From the NCBI GenBank assembly GCA_000349905.1, contig KB722736.1:1114536-1178535 (forward strand): a stretch of 64,000 bases of DNA, in the 5' to 3' direction. Positions 1 through 10,981 of the stretch are shown here, one piece after another; position 1 is the first letter of the stretch; each line of letters begins with the position of its first letter. Source of the DNA: Volvariella volvacea V23. Its lineage: Eukaryota; Basidiomycota; Agaricomycetes; Agaricales; Pluteaceae. The position numbers were made by a program, and so were the translations under genes. The notes beneath the pieces are model-generated. The model was not told where the DNA came from and ran no database searches. It worked only from the letters and a program-made list of their open reading frames with translations.

Positions 1-3000
1 GCTTTGTGGATGCACTTACCTGAGCTTGCTTGCCTAGCGCTGTGCTCGTGTCTGTCATGCTCAATTTGTCTTGTGCTTCAGCTTTCAGATAACGCGCTAG
101 CTGTCTAATTACTTTGAGGTGCGGGGTTCCGAGCGAGTCAAGAGTGAAGATAAATGCTCTGTAATAGCATTTCAAGTATGCTGACAGAAAGAGGAGGTTT
201 ATCGAGCACTCACGTCGGACGGGACTCGACCACCTCTACTTGTTCAGCTTCATTACCATCTATGCGATCACCAATCGCGTCCTTTCCAGCTGTAGACTCT
301 TCTTCTCGTTCCTCTTCTTTTCCTTTTGCTTTGGACGGTACGGCATAGAAGCTTTCAGGATCTACTGTTCGGGGTGGTGGTGATGGTGATGATGTACGAT
401 CATTATCCTCTTCCATCTGCATGCTGATATCGTTATCTTCAGTATTGGCCATCAATACATCTGGGGAAAATATTTCGCTCGACGTAATATCTCTACTTTG
501 ATTAGGACGCCAGTCAGACACAGATGGTGAGCGCATCGCCAACGCGTGCATATGGTTATCCTCCCCATCTACGTCCATTGGCCCTACTTCTTCACTCTGC
601 TCATCCGCGGGATGAGACCGAGTTGTAATACGGCAGGTGGCAGTGAAGTTCATAAGGTTGTCTTCCACTTCTTGATCACTGGTTACTTCCTCCTGCGCTG
701 CTTGGGGGGGGTCTGTTGCTGATGGGTCTGGAGGTAGCCTGAGGGTGAGATCCACCGCAACCTCTTCCTGTTGCGTGCTTGACAGCTGCTCTGGCTCTAT
801 ATGGACAACATCTTCATTATTTCTAGCAGCTTCTGCCTTCGTGTCACCCTCTGCAGGCTTGGACCTTGTGTTGATGAGACGTGTAGCATGATTTTGGCGT
901 TTGGCAGGCGGCGGTGGGGGTGGCAGTAGGACATGTTCTGGGTGATGAATGATCGCTAAGTACCAATGGTTACTTGCGGGTATCAGTCGGGTTGAAATGA
1001 TGAAGTGGTAGTATTAGATGTACTTCTCGTTGATCGGCACAAAGATATACTTCTTTTCAAACAAATTGAATTTTGCCGTCCATTTACGTACGCTCTCAAA
1101 TCCTTCATCAAAGCTACCGAAATTAGGATTCGCTCAGAATAGCTGCAACCAGCATTATAGAGGACCTACTTTCTCTTGTTGAATTTTTTGTAGAAAAAGG
1201 AACTGAATACGTGGAATTGCTTGGCAGACTCCGGATCATTTGCTTCAATCTCCTTGAGCCATAGCCTGTGAACGTATGAGCAAGAAAAGAGGGATCAGGG
1301 TGACACAACTCACTTTAGCCCGAACTCAATTAACGAGTCGTTAAGGAACTCCCCGGGTTCTAGTCTTCGAATGTCTGCACTTGTTATGTTGACTGCGCCG
1401 GGGGCACCCTGTGGGTATACCAGAATACTGCATCACAAAGATTAACCTATTACTGGGGCATTCAGTGACTGGACGTACACCTCGTCTGGATCTGCTCCAG
1501 GTGGAGGATCCTTTTGTTGTTGTATTGACTGGCGAGCAGAACGGCGTGGTGGGGGATCTGGTGTTGTGGATGTAGACCTTCCATTCGTTTGCCCTTTGCT
1601 GTAGCGAGTCAGTTTGTTGGGGGTATTGCGCTATTCGTCTAGCTTACCGGACAGGGCGAGGGCGAGGCCTCGTAGATGCAAACGTAGAAGGGGGTTTGGG
1701 GGAAATTCTGGGCGGTTCAGGTTTCACTGAAACTGAGGCGCTAGGTTCTGATTCGTTGAGTGTGTCGACCGATCGCGACCGCTTGACAGGTCGTTCGACG
1801 ATGTTTCCTGCTGGTATTGCCGAAAGTGGTGGTTCCCTTGCCTGCACAGCCATGGTCCATAGCCGATCTGCATCTTTGGGTCGAAGTGCTTCGTACTTCT
1901 TGCATGCATCCCTTAACATGTCAGTTAATGATATATAGCTTTTGTTAAGCCAATGAGGGTTGGAAGTATGGAACCTCAAGCTAATGGTACCAAGGACTCC
2001 CTCCGAACCTAGGTCGTCAAGTTGGTTGACAGATAGCTTCGCAGGAGCAGAAATACCCACTCACCCTTTACCAGCTCTATTCCGTGTACGAGTATGTCGT
2101 TCTCATGCTCAGTATGGAACTCTAGAACGACCAGATCAACGTCGTCCGCTGGATCTATCCTGAGAAACTTGAAGATAATCTAGATGTGAGGTTACAACGC
2201 GCGATTGATACGTACTTTTGGGAGCTTAACACCTCTGTGAATGCTAACTCTTAGCACCTCAGTTTCCCCATTATGAAATCTTATGAATTTATTATCCCAC
2301 TCAATGTGACCGCCGGGATGATCCTGGCTAGAGAATCGTGTGCGACCGAGGTACCAGGTTTCCAGCGGAAGGGTATTTGGATTGTACTTATATGGAGTCA
2401 GCGCCGTGGCAAGTTCGTCTACATTCTGCAGTTGCTTCAACGAAGAAGGGGGTTTTATAACTGTGAGTCGGACACCTCGATCCCTCGAACTAGAAAGAGG
2501 AGTGAATTTTGGTTTCATCTGTTGCTTGATGCGAGGCATTGTTTGTAGAGCAAAATCAATGTGTGGCGACTTGGTGGTACCATGATTCTGCTCATACTTA
2601 GCTACTGTCCGCTTCACAAAGCCTGATTGCATCGGAGGTGGTGATGAGGAGGAGCGAATGGGGTCATTGGGGTCCATGCCCTCAACGTCGTGCTTCTCGT
2701 ACATGCGCCTCGTTGCATCGCCGTCTGGAGCAAGCTCAGATTGCGTCGGGAGGGCAGATGGTGCGGACTTCCTTGTACGACGTGAGCGTGACTGTAAATT
2801 GGAACGTGCAGGCAATGGTGGCGACTCCTTCTCAATGACGTCCAGCTCGTCTGACGATGGGTCCTCAACCTTTCTCTGTACAGGTTCTCCAACATCTTCA
2901 TCGTCATCATCAATGATGATTGCCTCTTTCATCGTATTCGTCGTATTCGTCATATTCGTAAAAGAAATTTTCGGTTTGTCCTCGCCCTCAGTATCGGTAT

Positions 3001-3599
3001 CATTTGGGGCCAGGAGCACATCTGGTTGCCGAGGGACTCCTGTAAAACGACCATTATACTTATTCCAAGGGTGACGCATCCGCAGCACACTTACGGCCAT
3101 AGCTGTCCCCACACGAAGCTGTAGAAATACTCGCTCCGTCAGGGGCTTGTCTTTTCTGTTTCTTCTTCGGGGGGCCAGAAGAGCCAGAACCGCTCAGTAT
3201 CGTCCGTCCACGTGTAGGGTTACCGACTGTCGGATGGTAGGACTGACGGCCTTTTGTGAGTGCAGCACTATAGATGTTGTAATTGTCTGTACTCCGCGAT
3301 TGCTATGCATCGTTATCGGGTTAGTGGAGGACGAACAGAAGTTGATGAGTCTCACATTTGTTGGGGCCATAATCATTGTTGCAGGTTTCTTCCACCTGAG
3401 TAATTACAGGAACATTGCCTTCAGCGTCGTCAATCAATGGATGGAGAGGATGTGCATACCGGGAGGCACTAGACCCATTATTTGACGCGTCTCGGTGTTG
3501 CATAACAGACTTCGGATCCCTGACTCCCTGGATGACCCCGCCCAATTCGTGATCATTTCTCATGAACGGCAGCTCAAGAGTGGGGCAGGATGCATGCAA
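1..3599 (-). CDS. ULP2: Ulp2-type SUMO-specific cysteine protease (C48), 3' end outside window
   Basis: Removes SUMO or trims SUMO chains (peptidase family C48, Ulp2/SENP6-7 branch), presumably nuclear. The proposed start is the ATG at 3599. Exons resolved at the 5' end are 3356-3599, 3095-3286, 2216-3039 and 2065-2179, joined by GT-AG introns, with more exons downstream. The N-terminal half is acidic and basic low-complexity sequence (GPPKKKQKRQ, an NLS-like patch). It is followed by a conserved segment ending in DDVDLVVLEFHTEHEND. The protease core begins near 1400 with ADIRRLEPGEFLNDSLIEFG and continues with HVFSSFFYKKFNK. The catalytic His lies in NHWYLAI (about 965), restored across an intron. 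The catalytic Asp lies in FTLDSLG (about 140). Between them is an acidic insertion of roughly 200 residues, as is usual for Ulp2-type enzymes. The catalytic Cys must lie beyond the left edge, so activity cannot be judged here. The family call is strong; the start and middle exons are less certain. Confidence 0.88.
2180..2215 (-). other. 36-nt intron in the SUMO protease gene
   Basis: Removing this GTACGT...CTAG segment joins GVKLPK to IIFKFLRIDPADD in frame, which matches the expected Ulp2-family continuity. Without removal the frame hits a stop a few codons on. It is short even for this intron-rich locus. Confidence 0.65.
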
Positions 3600-4419
3600 G
3601 GAGGTACTGGTGATAAGTCAACGTCAAGTGGCGGTCTTAAATGAGAATGGACGGGATCATCACAAATCCAAACTTGCCAGTGCTCAGGTTGCTGGCTCAG
3701 GCTGACTCCAACCCCGGGTGTGCCACAGCAGCTCAATTGGCAAGAACTGTGCTGTGCGCAGACTTTTGTACTAATTCGACGCCAGTGTGCTGACCTCACC
3801 CTTGGCTGTAAAGCCGAGTCCGCCACCGACCAAAAGTCGTCAAAATGTAACCAAGGTAAAATGACTTCACGATTCCCAATGGCACTAAACGGTATCTAAA
3901 GTATCATACAACCACTATATCACCTCCATGTGACTGCCGATATGTGCCATTGCCGGAGAATTAGACGCGCCGGGCACTACAGTTCAAGAGTACCTTCGCC
4001 CTAGCGCCTCTTCCACTCCCAAAAAGCCCAACTATATGAAGCAAAATGTGAAAGGTACTAACTATAGTCCAAAAAAAAAAGAGAGAACAATAATGTTAAA
4101 ACAAGGGGAAGAGTCTCCCATGGAAGATAAAGGATGCAAGCGGACTCAACCCGTCGCAGAGAAGAATCAAGTGTTCGAGGCTGAACCAAAGTTGAACATT
4201 TTGGCTGGTAAGTGCGAGTTGTATGCTCTCTCAACTATGATAACACGCGTGATGTCATTAAAGGTCTTGATCATAACTGTTCGTGCTTTGCATGATAGAA
4301 TCGGTATGTTCGATGCTGGTATGATATGCAGGTGTGTTGTGCGGGTAACTGGGCGTGGCTGAAGGCGTAAAATTCAGGCTAAGGCTAAATCGTAAGTTCG
4401 TGTTCTGTTTTCATAACAT
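3600..4419. other. Intergenic region between KRE6-like 3' end and SUMO protease 5' end
   Basis: Short open frames exist on both strands but none continues by splicing or shows a recognisable motif. It should contain the protease promoter. There is an A-rich run near 4071-4081. No clear TATA box or repeat was seen. Confidence 0.5.
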
Positions 4420-6758
4420 TTAGCATCCGTGAAGAAGAGAGTTTCGTGGAAATGTGTTGCCGGCTTGGACCCATGTCGTGAAATTTGGGTTCATGTAGGC
4501 GGACATATGTCTACACAGAATCAACATCAACCGGCGGAACTAGGCACCAGACAACAGGGACACACCTTTCAATATAGTCTGATGTTGGTCTGGAAGGAGG
4601 GTCGCAAGTAACGCCATCACGAGCGTCTTCTCGCTGATATATGCGGACATAATCTATGTACATTCTTGCTGGGAATTCCAAATTTCGGAAATCTTGCCTT
4701 TGAAACGATGGTGACATCCCTAGGTTCAGAACGACGTACTGAGGCACATTAGTTGGGATAATTTGCGAAGAAATTTAGAATAGCCTACCATTGGTTCCTC
4801 CGGAATCAGGCGGGCGCTCACTTGGGTGACGGGATCCGGTCCTACTGAGGCAGCTGTGACTGTCCATGTTGGTTGGTTGTTGTAGAACCATGTGATGTAG
4901 CCCTCTGAGCGGCGGCTTGGGTTCGACCACCATTCAAAACCGTAGGGAGCATAGCCCGTGTCATTATAGAATTCATCACCGATCCACGACACAGCAGAAA
5001 CAGCTTGCTGGAATGGACCACCCTTGTACGAGTTGATATACGTGTTGCTGTCATTATGGACTATGGTTTCAGGCGATGTTTGAACAAACTCGTAGTTGTG
5101 GTTATATGGAGCTATTTGGAAGCTCTGCGACACCTCTCCTTGCCACCGGTTTGTATCGATCTGGGCTTCAATGATATCGATTTCGGGTACTCCACGTCCG
5201 GTTCCAACAGTGGGTCCTGGATGATCTGAGCCTGGACATGTGCAGGCCGAAACCCGCTGCCCTGGGAGGTAACTGAGTCCCCGTGCTGCCTCCGGCGCGC
5301 CATCCCTCGTTTGATTTGGAAACGTGCCTAAATCACAACTGTCATAACTGTACGGCCACATGCCTTCTGTCGTTGAACCATAACCCGCCCTTCCCTACAC
5401 ACAATCAGACGACGACTTAATGCCCTGTAATTACACAAGCTCACCAAATTTCCCAAAGTCCAAGCGCCTGGCCATAACCCAGGAGTGCGAGGTGATCCCG
5501 GCATGCTTATTGAGACTTCTATATAGCCGGTGTTGAAACACACTTTGTTCCACGATTGCAGCATGCCTGAATACATCATATAAGATGACTCGCGTAGTGG
5601 CTTCTTGAGCACCCTGAAAACGCACCACTCTCGAAATTCAAGCCATGTGAGCTCTTCTCTTGCATGGTGATAACCAGCTTCCCGTTTTGAGTCGTAATGG
5701 CCTATTGCGACAATTCAACGAGTGCATCCCACGTGAATAGAAGCGCTTACGCTAGGATCATACCACTCAATGTCGACTGTAGGCCTGCAGAAGCCATAAG
5801 CAGATGCAGGGTAACACTAGGTACTGACCCACCAGTAATGAATGTCGACAGCCTCCCAAAAAGGGTCCTCCCCGGGATAAAATGTCCGTCCCTCCTTCTC
5901 AAACTCGTCACTAAACACCAAATTATACCGCCTTCCATCATGCCCGGTACGCGTATAAGCCGATGACGGGGTATCCTTATCTATTAGAGTCGGTAGCCCA
6001 GGCAGATCAGGTATTTGCCCAGTCGAGTTGATCCCTCCGACGTTCCATCCTTGTATAACCTCTGGCGGTTTTGAATACTCGATAATTATTGGGTAACCCG
6101 CGAACAAGGTCAGAAGACCCATTATAAGGACGAAAATCATGCCAGCATTGACCCAACCCCGAAACGAAAATGGATCACAGGACCTGTCCAGTTTTGCATC
6201 ACGACGTGGGTCGGGATTGTGTAGGGCGTCGTCTACTTCTGGGTCCTTATCCCACTGAAATTGAGCTAGGGTAGTGCTGTTCGACGCAGCTGCCGCGTGC
6301 TTTGCTTTGGTTAGCGTGTTTGGCTTTTTAGGCTGGGGTTGGGGTGGAGGCGTAGGCGAAGGCGGAGGTGGGGCAGTGAACCGCGACTGCTGGTGCATGC
6401 CGGCGCCTCTAGCCTCGTTAGGATTATACTGTAATTGAAGCAAAGCGCGTGAATTGAGTGCCCGCAATGGGGAAACAGTACGGCTCACCGAGTATGGCCC
6501 ATAACCAGCACCTATCGCACCCTTTGCAACGCCCTGAGTAATTGCACCGCGTCCCGATTGAGGTATCTGTCGAGGCCCATTTACGATGGCCGATGGCGCT
6601 CTATAGTTCTGACGCCGAGCAGACGGCTGGTGTTGTGGGCTTCGCTGGGGGACGGCGGTGTAACGCTCTGGAGGGGCTTGGTTGTGGGCACCCCGACGAG
6701 GAGGAAAAGACATGGAGATGGCGGGGAAGGAGTGAGGAGGGGAAACGGTGGTCGTCAA
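4420..6758 (-). CDS. Beta-glucan synthesis-associated protein, KRE6/SKN1 family (GH16)
   Basis: Type II membrane protein of the KRE6/SKN1 family, required for cell-wall beta-1,6-glucan assembly and acting in the secretory pathway. From the ATG at 6758 the first exon encodes a Pro/Gln-rich cytosolic tail of about 200 residues and a transmembrane segment ([20 protein letters not shown]), then the start of the lumenal catalytic domain ([15 protein letters not shown]). Later exons give [38 protein letters not shown] and the GH16 catalytic motif EIDIIEAQ with both acidic residues. The last splice, at an intron just above 4500, joins DYIER to [17 protein letters not shown] and ends at a TAA at 4420-4422. 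This reproduces the family's conserved C terminus. The gene is split by several short introns. KRE6 and SKN1 orthologues cannot be told apart here. Confidence 0.93.
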
Positions 6759-7379
6759 ACTTGGAATGTCAACATTCCAAATTGAAATGAATGAATCAAG
6801 TTGGATCCGTCAATACGGGTTCTCACGCCTGAATATTCAATTTGAGTCCCTTTTTCGATATCGTCACGCCCAACGGCCATCTCGCCCTTCACCTCCCGGT
6901 GCACGCAAGCACCCCACATCAAGTGTCTTTACCGTGTATCCTGTGCTACAACACCACGATCCACCTGTTGTGTGAGCCAAATTGCCCAGTTTGCACTGCT
7001 ACCAGCAGCAGCATAGCCGCCCATTGCTTCGCGAGCGAGTCAACCCGTACACATGGCTGATTATCAGGTGCGTGGCCTCAACCTTCCATCATTCACGCCA
7101 GCTGGGCTCAGATCATTGAACCGTAGTTCGCACTATACCCGCAGATACCGCAATTGGCGATTGTAAAGCTATTGCAGAATTCATGAAGTCATAACAGCAA
7201 TCATCAGCAGCCCTCGATCAGTGCACTATATGCTCGTATCTGTGTTCGCGCATCAGCCACATGCAACCTACCACCCCAAGTTGGAGCACCTGCGAGCTGT
7301 TTGGGCAGCATCCCTCTGGCTTCTCAAAGTAACAGCGCTGCTATTCTAGCCGAGCCCCCTGTCTACAAGAAGTCGCTAT
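6759..7379. other. Intergenic region upstream of the KRE6-like gene
   Basis: This 620 bp lies between the KRE6-like start and the SDR stop, both on the minus strand, and should contain the KRE6-like promoter. Only short unconnected frames are present. No repeat, RNA gene or clear element was recognised. Confidence 0.45.
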
Positions 7380-8551
7380 CTAAACCACTGCAGGATTGAC
7401 TGACACGTATCCTCCGTCAATAATAATCTCCTGCCCGTTTGTGTACCCTCCGGCAGCTGAAGCAAGATAAACGGCTGTTCCCGCCATCTCCTCTGCGCTG
7501 TAGATGCAACACATTGGTGAACACCACATTGCCAATGGTGTAACGAGTCACTCACGTTCCTGCCCTCTGTATGGGGTTAGGCATGACACCTTTGCCGATC
7601 TTATCCGTATCCTCTGGTCGGACTATATCAAGCGTCATTTCGGAGGCGTAAACTCCGGGAGCGATTGAATTAACTCGAACAGGAATTCCCTTCAGGGCGA
7701 ATTCTGTGGCCAGCATCTTTGTGAGATGAGATGTGGCAGCTTTCGAGCTGTTGTATGCAAACTAAGGAAAGACAGTGAGTTGAGTAGTAGTGAGTGCTGT
7801 CAAATGGACCAACATGCTCTTGTGCCAATTTAATGACACCGCTAATGCTTGTGATGTTTATAACACTGGAAAGGTATCCCTCTACCTCCCTAGATCCTTT
7901 GTCCAGGAGACCAAGGAACGCCGTGGTCACGAAGAATATAGAGAAGGTGTTGACCGTATACAAAGAAGACCACTGCTCGAAAGATTCGTTGTCGAATAAC
8001 GCTTGCCCAAGCGTCTGCGCATCCTTTCGTTCTGGAGCACTGGGGTTCCCCAGGAACGGAGATGTCGGACCTGCTTGCCCTGCACTTCAAAGCGTTGCGT
8101 GATGTCAGTAACGGAGATGAAGTTAGGCCACAAGCGCGATCGTATTCCGCGACGCTAGCAGTTTACGAATTGTACGAACTTGTTTACGAGTATATGAATT
8201 CTGCCTTCCTTTTCCTGGATGAAATTTCTGGCTTTCTGGATACTTTCACGACTTGTGACGTCCATCTGGAGCCTGCAACAATGATATTAATAGCCGTATA
8301 GCCTGAGGCAACTCCCTCAGTAGTATAGTCGATAACACATACGGGATAATCTCCCCCTTCTGTTTATCCCATGCATCCGCCACCTTCTGCAGCACCTCAA
8401 CTCGTCGCCCCGTAATGTAAACTTTTGCGCCATTTGCTGCCAGGCCATGGGTGATCATCAATCCAATACCTGTACCACCACCGGTGACGATTGCGATACG
8501 ACCGGTCAAGTCGTACATCGTCCGGAAGCGATCAGATGGTAGCGGCGACAT
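7380..8551 (-). CDS. Short-chain dehydrogenase/reductase (SDR), NAD(P)-dependent
   Basis: Classical SDR oxidoreductase; the substrate is unknown. The first exon starts at the ATG at 8551 and carries the cofactor motif TGGGTGIG (about residues 23-30) in a Rossmann strand (GRIAIVTGG). A splice restores HILVNNAGQAGPTSPF, the structural NNAG motif. Later exons encode NTFSIFFVTTAFLGLLD, the catalytic Ser segment VINITSISGVIKLAQEH and the catalytic Tyr/Lys motif FAYNSSKAATSHLTK. They continue with the C-terminal GTAVYLASAAGGYTNGQEI and IIIDGGYVSVNPAVV, and the stop is at 7380-7382. All catalytic positions (N, S, Y, K) are present, so it is probably active. There are about five short introns. The family assignment is secure; specificity cannot be given from sequence alone. 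Confidence 0.9.
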
Positions 8552-8877
8552 GCTGCCAGTGGATAGGAGAGAGATGGATTACAAGGCGATCATCTAATCT
8601 ACAGACAGGTCAAGGTCATTAAATAGCCGTGGTGAAGCACGGGCCGGAGGTACTCTAGATGATATGGGTATGGTATGTTCGGACCGAAGAAGCAGGTCCA
8701 GCTTCACAAAATCAATACAGTTCGCATCACAATGGATGACATACACTAACTATGGCTAGGTACATACAATAGAATGCAAATGAATGTCAGAACGAGCGTG
8801 TATCATGTGGGATGCCATCGGAGAAAAGGAAAGAATCGCAGGCAAAAAAAACGAATGTGGATGTGTCTATGCACTGT
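8552..8877. other. Intergenic region between SDR and F-box genes
   Basis: This 326 bp separates the SDR start from the F-box stop, both on the minus strand, and should contain the SDR promoter. No gene or repeat was recognised. Confidence 0.4.
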
Positions 8878-10284
8878 TCATCTCCAGGTGCTGGGCTGTC
8901 TGTGTCTCGTTGTTGATCCACGACGTACGTGATGCAGGGTGTATCCGTACGTATCCTCTATCCTATTGCCAGACCTCCACCGCCGAGAAATAAGGTCATA
9001 ATACATGTCCGGCGCATGGGGTCTCCGGACGACGAGATGTCGGATGTTGGGCAAATTGTATAGGAGTGGGAAGATGAGATTAGGGTCGTACCAGCCGTGC
9101 TCGATGCGAACGATGCGCAGTGCCCGCGGAAGAGCATACATTGAAAAAAAAGCAGTCAGATTGTGGAATGAGTGGTGTCGACGGGAGACGTCAATGAATC
9201 GAAGAGAAATCAGAGATGGAGTGTTCAAGAGGGAGAGGAGATGGGCAAGTTCAAGAGGAATAGCTGCACCATCAACACGTACATGAAGATGGGTCAGGCG
9301 GGGAAGAGTTATTCGTTGATTTGTTGGGGGTGATCGTGCAGGCAGTGGAGTGACGCGTTTCTGTGGAAAGAGAATCCTGAGTTCGGTTAATTGGGAGGAT
9401 ACCCGGAGCATGTTGATCACTTCGTAAACTGCTTCATGTCCCCAAGTGAACGCGTGGTGAGAGTAGTCCAGAAAAGTAAGGTTTCCGAATAGGGAGGGAA
9501 GCCAGGTCAGCCGTATCCCGTCCAACGTAACCCGGCGAAGTCTCGGTGCAACACCAGAAAACAAACAGAACTCCTTGGTGTCGTCATTTCTGGGGTATAC
9601 AAGAGATAATTCCTCCAAATGGAGGGCTTGAGCTTTATTGCTTCGTGAGCAGCACCCGAACAATGCAGCATTCCAGAGGTAGGGCGAATAGTCCGCGAAT
9701 TGAATCTCCAAGGACCTCCAGCGATGAATGTAGGGGACGACGAGATGCATGTACCACTGTACGGTATGGATATCGAGATATTGGCGACGGGCTATACCCG
9801 AGCGAGGCTTGACCCAGGGCAAAAGTTGGACGTCCAAAGAACACGCCCTGGCTCTGTGAATCCGTTCTCGCCACATATCCATACGTGGTGTGAGGGTGAT
9901 GCGACGCCATAATGCTGGTGTATGGAGAGCGATGGTACGCCAGGAACTGCAGACATGAGAAATGACAACGGGGAGCATAATATCGTCTTCGGAACCCAGA
10001 ACGAAAATGAGAGAGAGAATTTCAACCGGAAGTCTGTGAATAAAATGAGGATAGGTGCTGGCATAGGCGGGTGGAGGACGTCGTCGAACAACGGGGCGGG
10101 GGCGGCTGATGTCTTGCTTTGATATCATCGTGGGGTTGATGGTGACGGTAGGTGCGAGTAAGGGCTGTGATATGATTGGGGGTCTGTAGGAGTGGTGCGA
10201 ACGAGCCGGGGCCTTCCCGAAGAAGCTGTGGGCAGGTGGATCAGGGCTCTGCGGTGATAAAGTAGTGATCGCGAGGGAGAGCAA
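8878..10284 (-). CDS. F-box domain protein of the basidiomycete type
   Basis: A single 468-residue exon. After an N-terminal Pro-rich, poorly ordered stretch (with VVRRRPPPAYAS), an F-box-like segment lies at about residues 83-130 (HRLPVEILSLIFVLGSEDD, then VISHVCSSWRTIALHTPALW). The rest has irregular leucine-rich spacing (LEELSLVYPR, LTELRILFPQ, LRIVRIEHG) in the style of the large F-box/LRR families of Agaricomycetes. Such proteins are thought to be substrate adaptors of SCF ubiquitin ligases; the target is unknown. The start at 10284 is the first in-frame ATG, and the later ATG at residue 53 is an alternative. It is divergent from PRP24, with about 700 bp between them. Confidence 0.8.
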   Translation of the reverse strand: MLSLAITTLSPQSPDPPAHSFFGKAPARSHHSYRPPIISQPLLAPTVTINPTMISKQDISRPRPVVRRRPPPAYASTYPHFIHRLPVEILSLIFVLGSEDDIMLPVVISHVCSSWRTIALHTPALWRRITLTPRMDMWRERIHRARACSLDVQLLPWVKPRSGIARRQYLDIHTVQWYMHLVVPYIHRWRSLEIQFADYSPYLWNAALFGCCSRSNKAQALHLEELSLVYPRNDDTKEFCLFSGVAPRLRRVTLDGIRLTWLPSLFGNLTFLDYSHHAFTWGHEAVYEVINMLRVSSQLTELRILFPQKRVTPLPARSPPTNQRITLPRLTHLHVRVDGAAIPLELAHLLSLLNTPSLISLRFIDVSRRHHSFHNLTAFFSMYALPRALRIVRIEHGWYDPNLIFPLLYNLPNIRHLVVRRPHAPDMYYDLISRRWRSGNRIEDTYGYTLHHVRRGSTTRHRQPSTWR

Positions 10285-10981
10285 CGTACAAGATGTTGAA
10301 GAAGCGTGTTTTCACGGCATTAGCAAAGGAACGACTTAGGTTGAGCGCACGACGACGCGTACGCCTCAACGATGAGGACATAGTGGGCAAGAAAGAGTGG
10401 GGACATACCAATGACCGACAAAAGGCGGACTGATATAGGACTGGGGCATCCTCCGGAGGGCTCAAACCCTATGGAATGTAAAAACGGCCGACGTCGGAAA
10501 ACAGGCATCAGGAGTCGGTAGAGGTTACAATAGCTGCGAGTCAGATAATCTTAGGTCCGAGGGGGTCAAGCTGTGCATTCCCCCCTTCAAGGCAAAGCGG
10601 CCAAGATATGGATTGCGAGGCAATAGTGACCCGAGAAATGCAGCCATTCTGACATAGCGTGGGTGTTGAAGCGGGAATTGCAACCAAAGACAAATGAACG
10701 GGCGACCCGGACTGGGTACCACTTGACAATTGCAGCGACACGAGGACCACAAGCACGTTATGGCAGTCTTGATGGCGTTGAAGCCCCCAACACTTCCACA
10801 ACAGGCAATTGTGGCTGTGATTACGTCATGGTCCACTGCCAGCTTTGGGCGCGGAGGGACACCGTCGACAGACAACATCAGCTGTCACATCCCGAGCCTC
10901 GAATCCGTCTATGGTCATCGCACTGCACGTTTCATCATAGCCGCAGAACACCGTCACAACATCTGACATCACACCCTTGCG
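10285..10981. other. Divergent promoter region, F-box gene / PRP24
   Basis: About 700 bp between two start codons pointing away from each other. Open frames here are short, overlap on both strands and show no motif. The region presumably holds both promoters. Confidence 0.5.

Noticed and set aside
4036..4362. 108-codon plus-strand frame starting in an A-rich run
   Set aside because: No motif, no upstream or downstream exons, and amino-acid composition typical of random AT-rich sequence.
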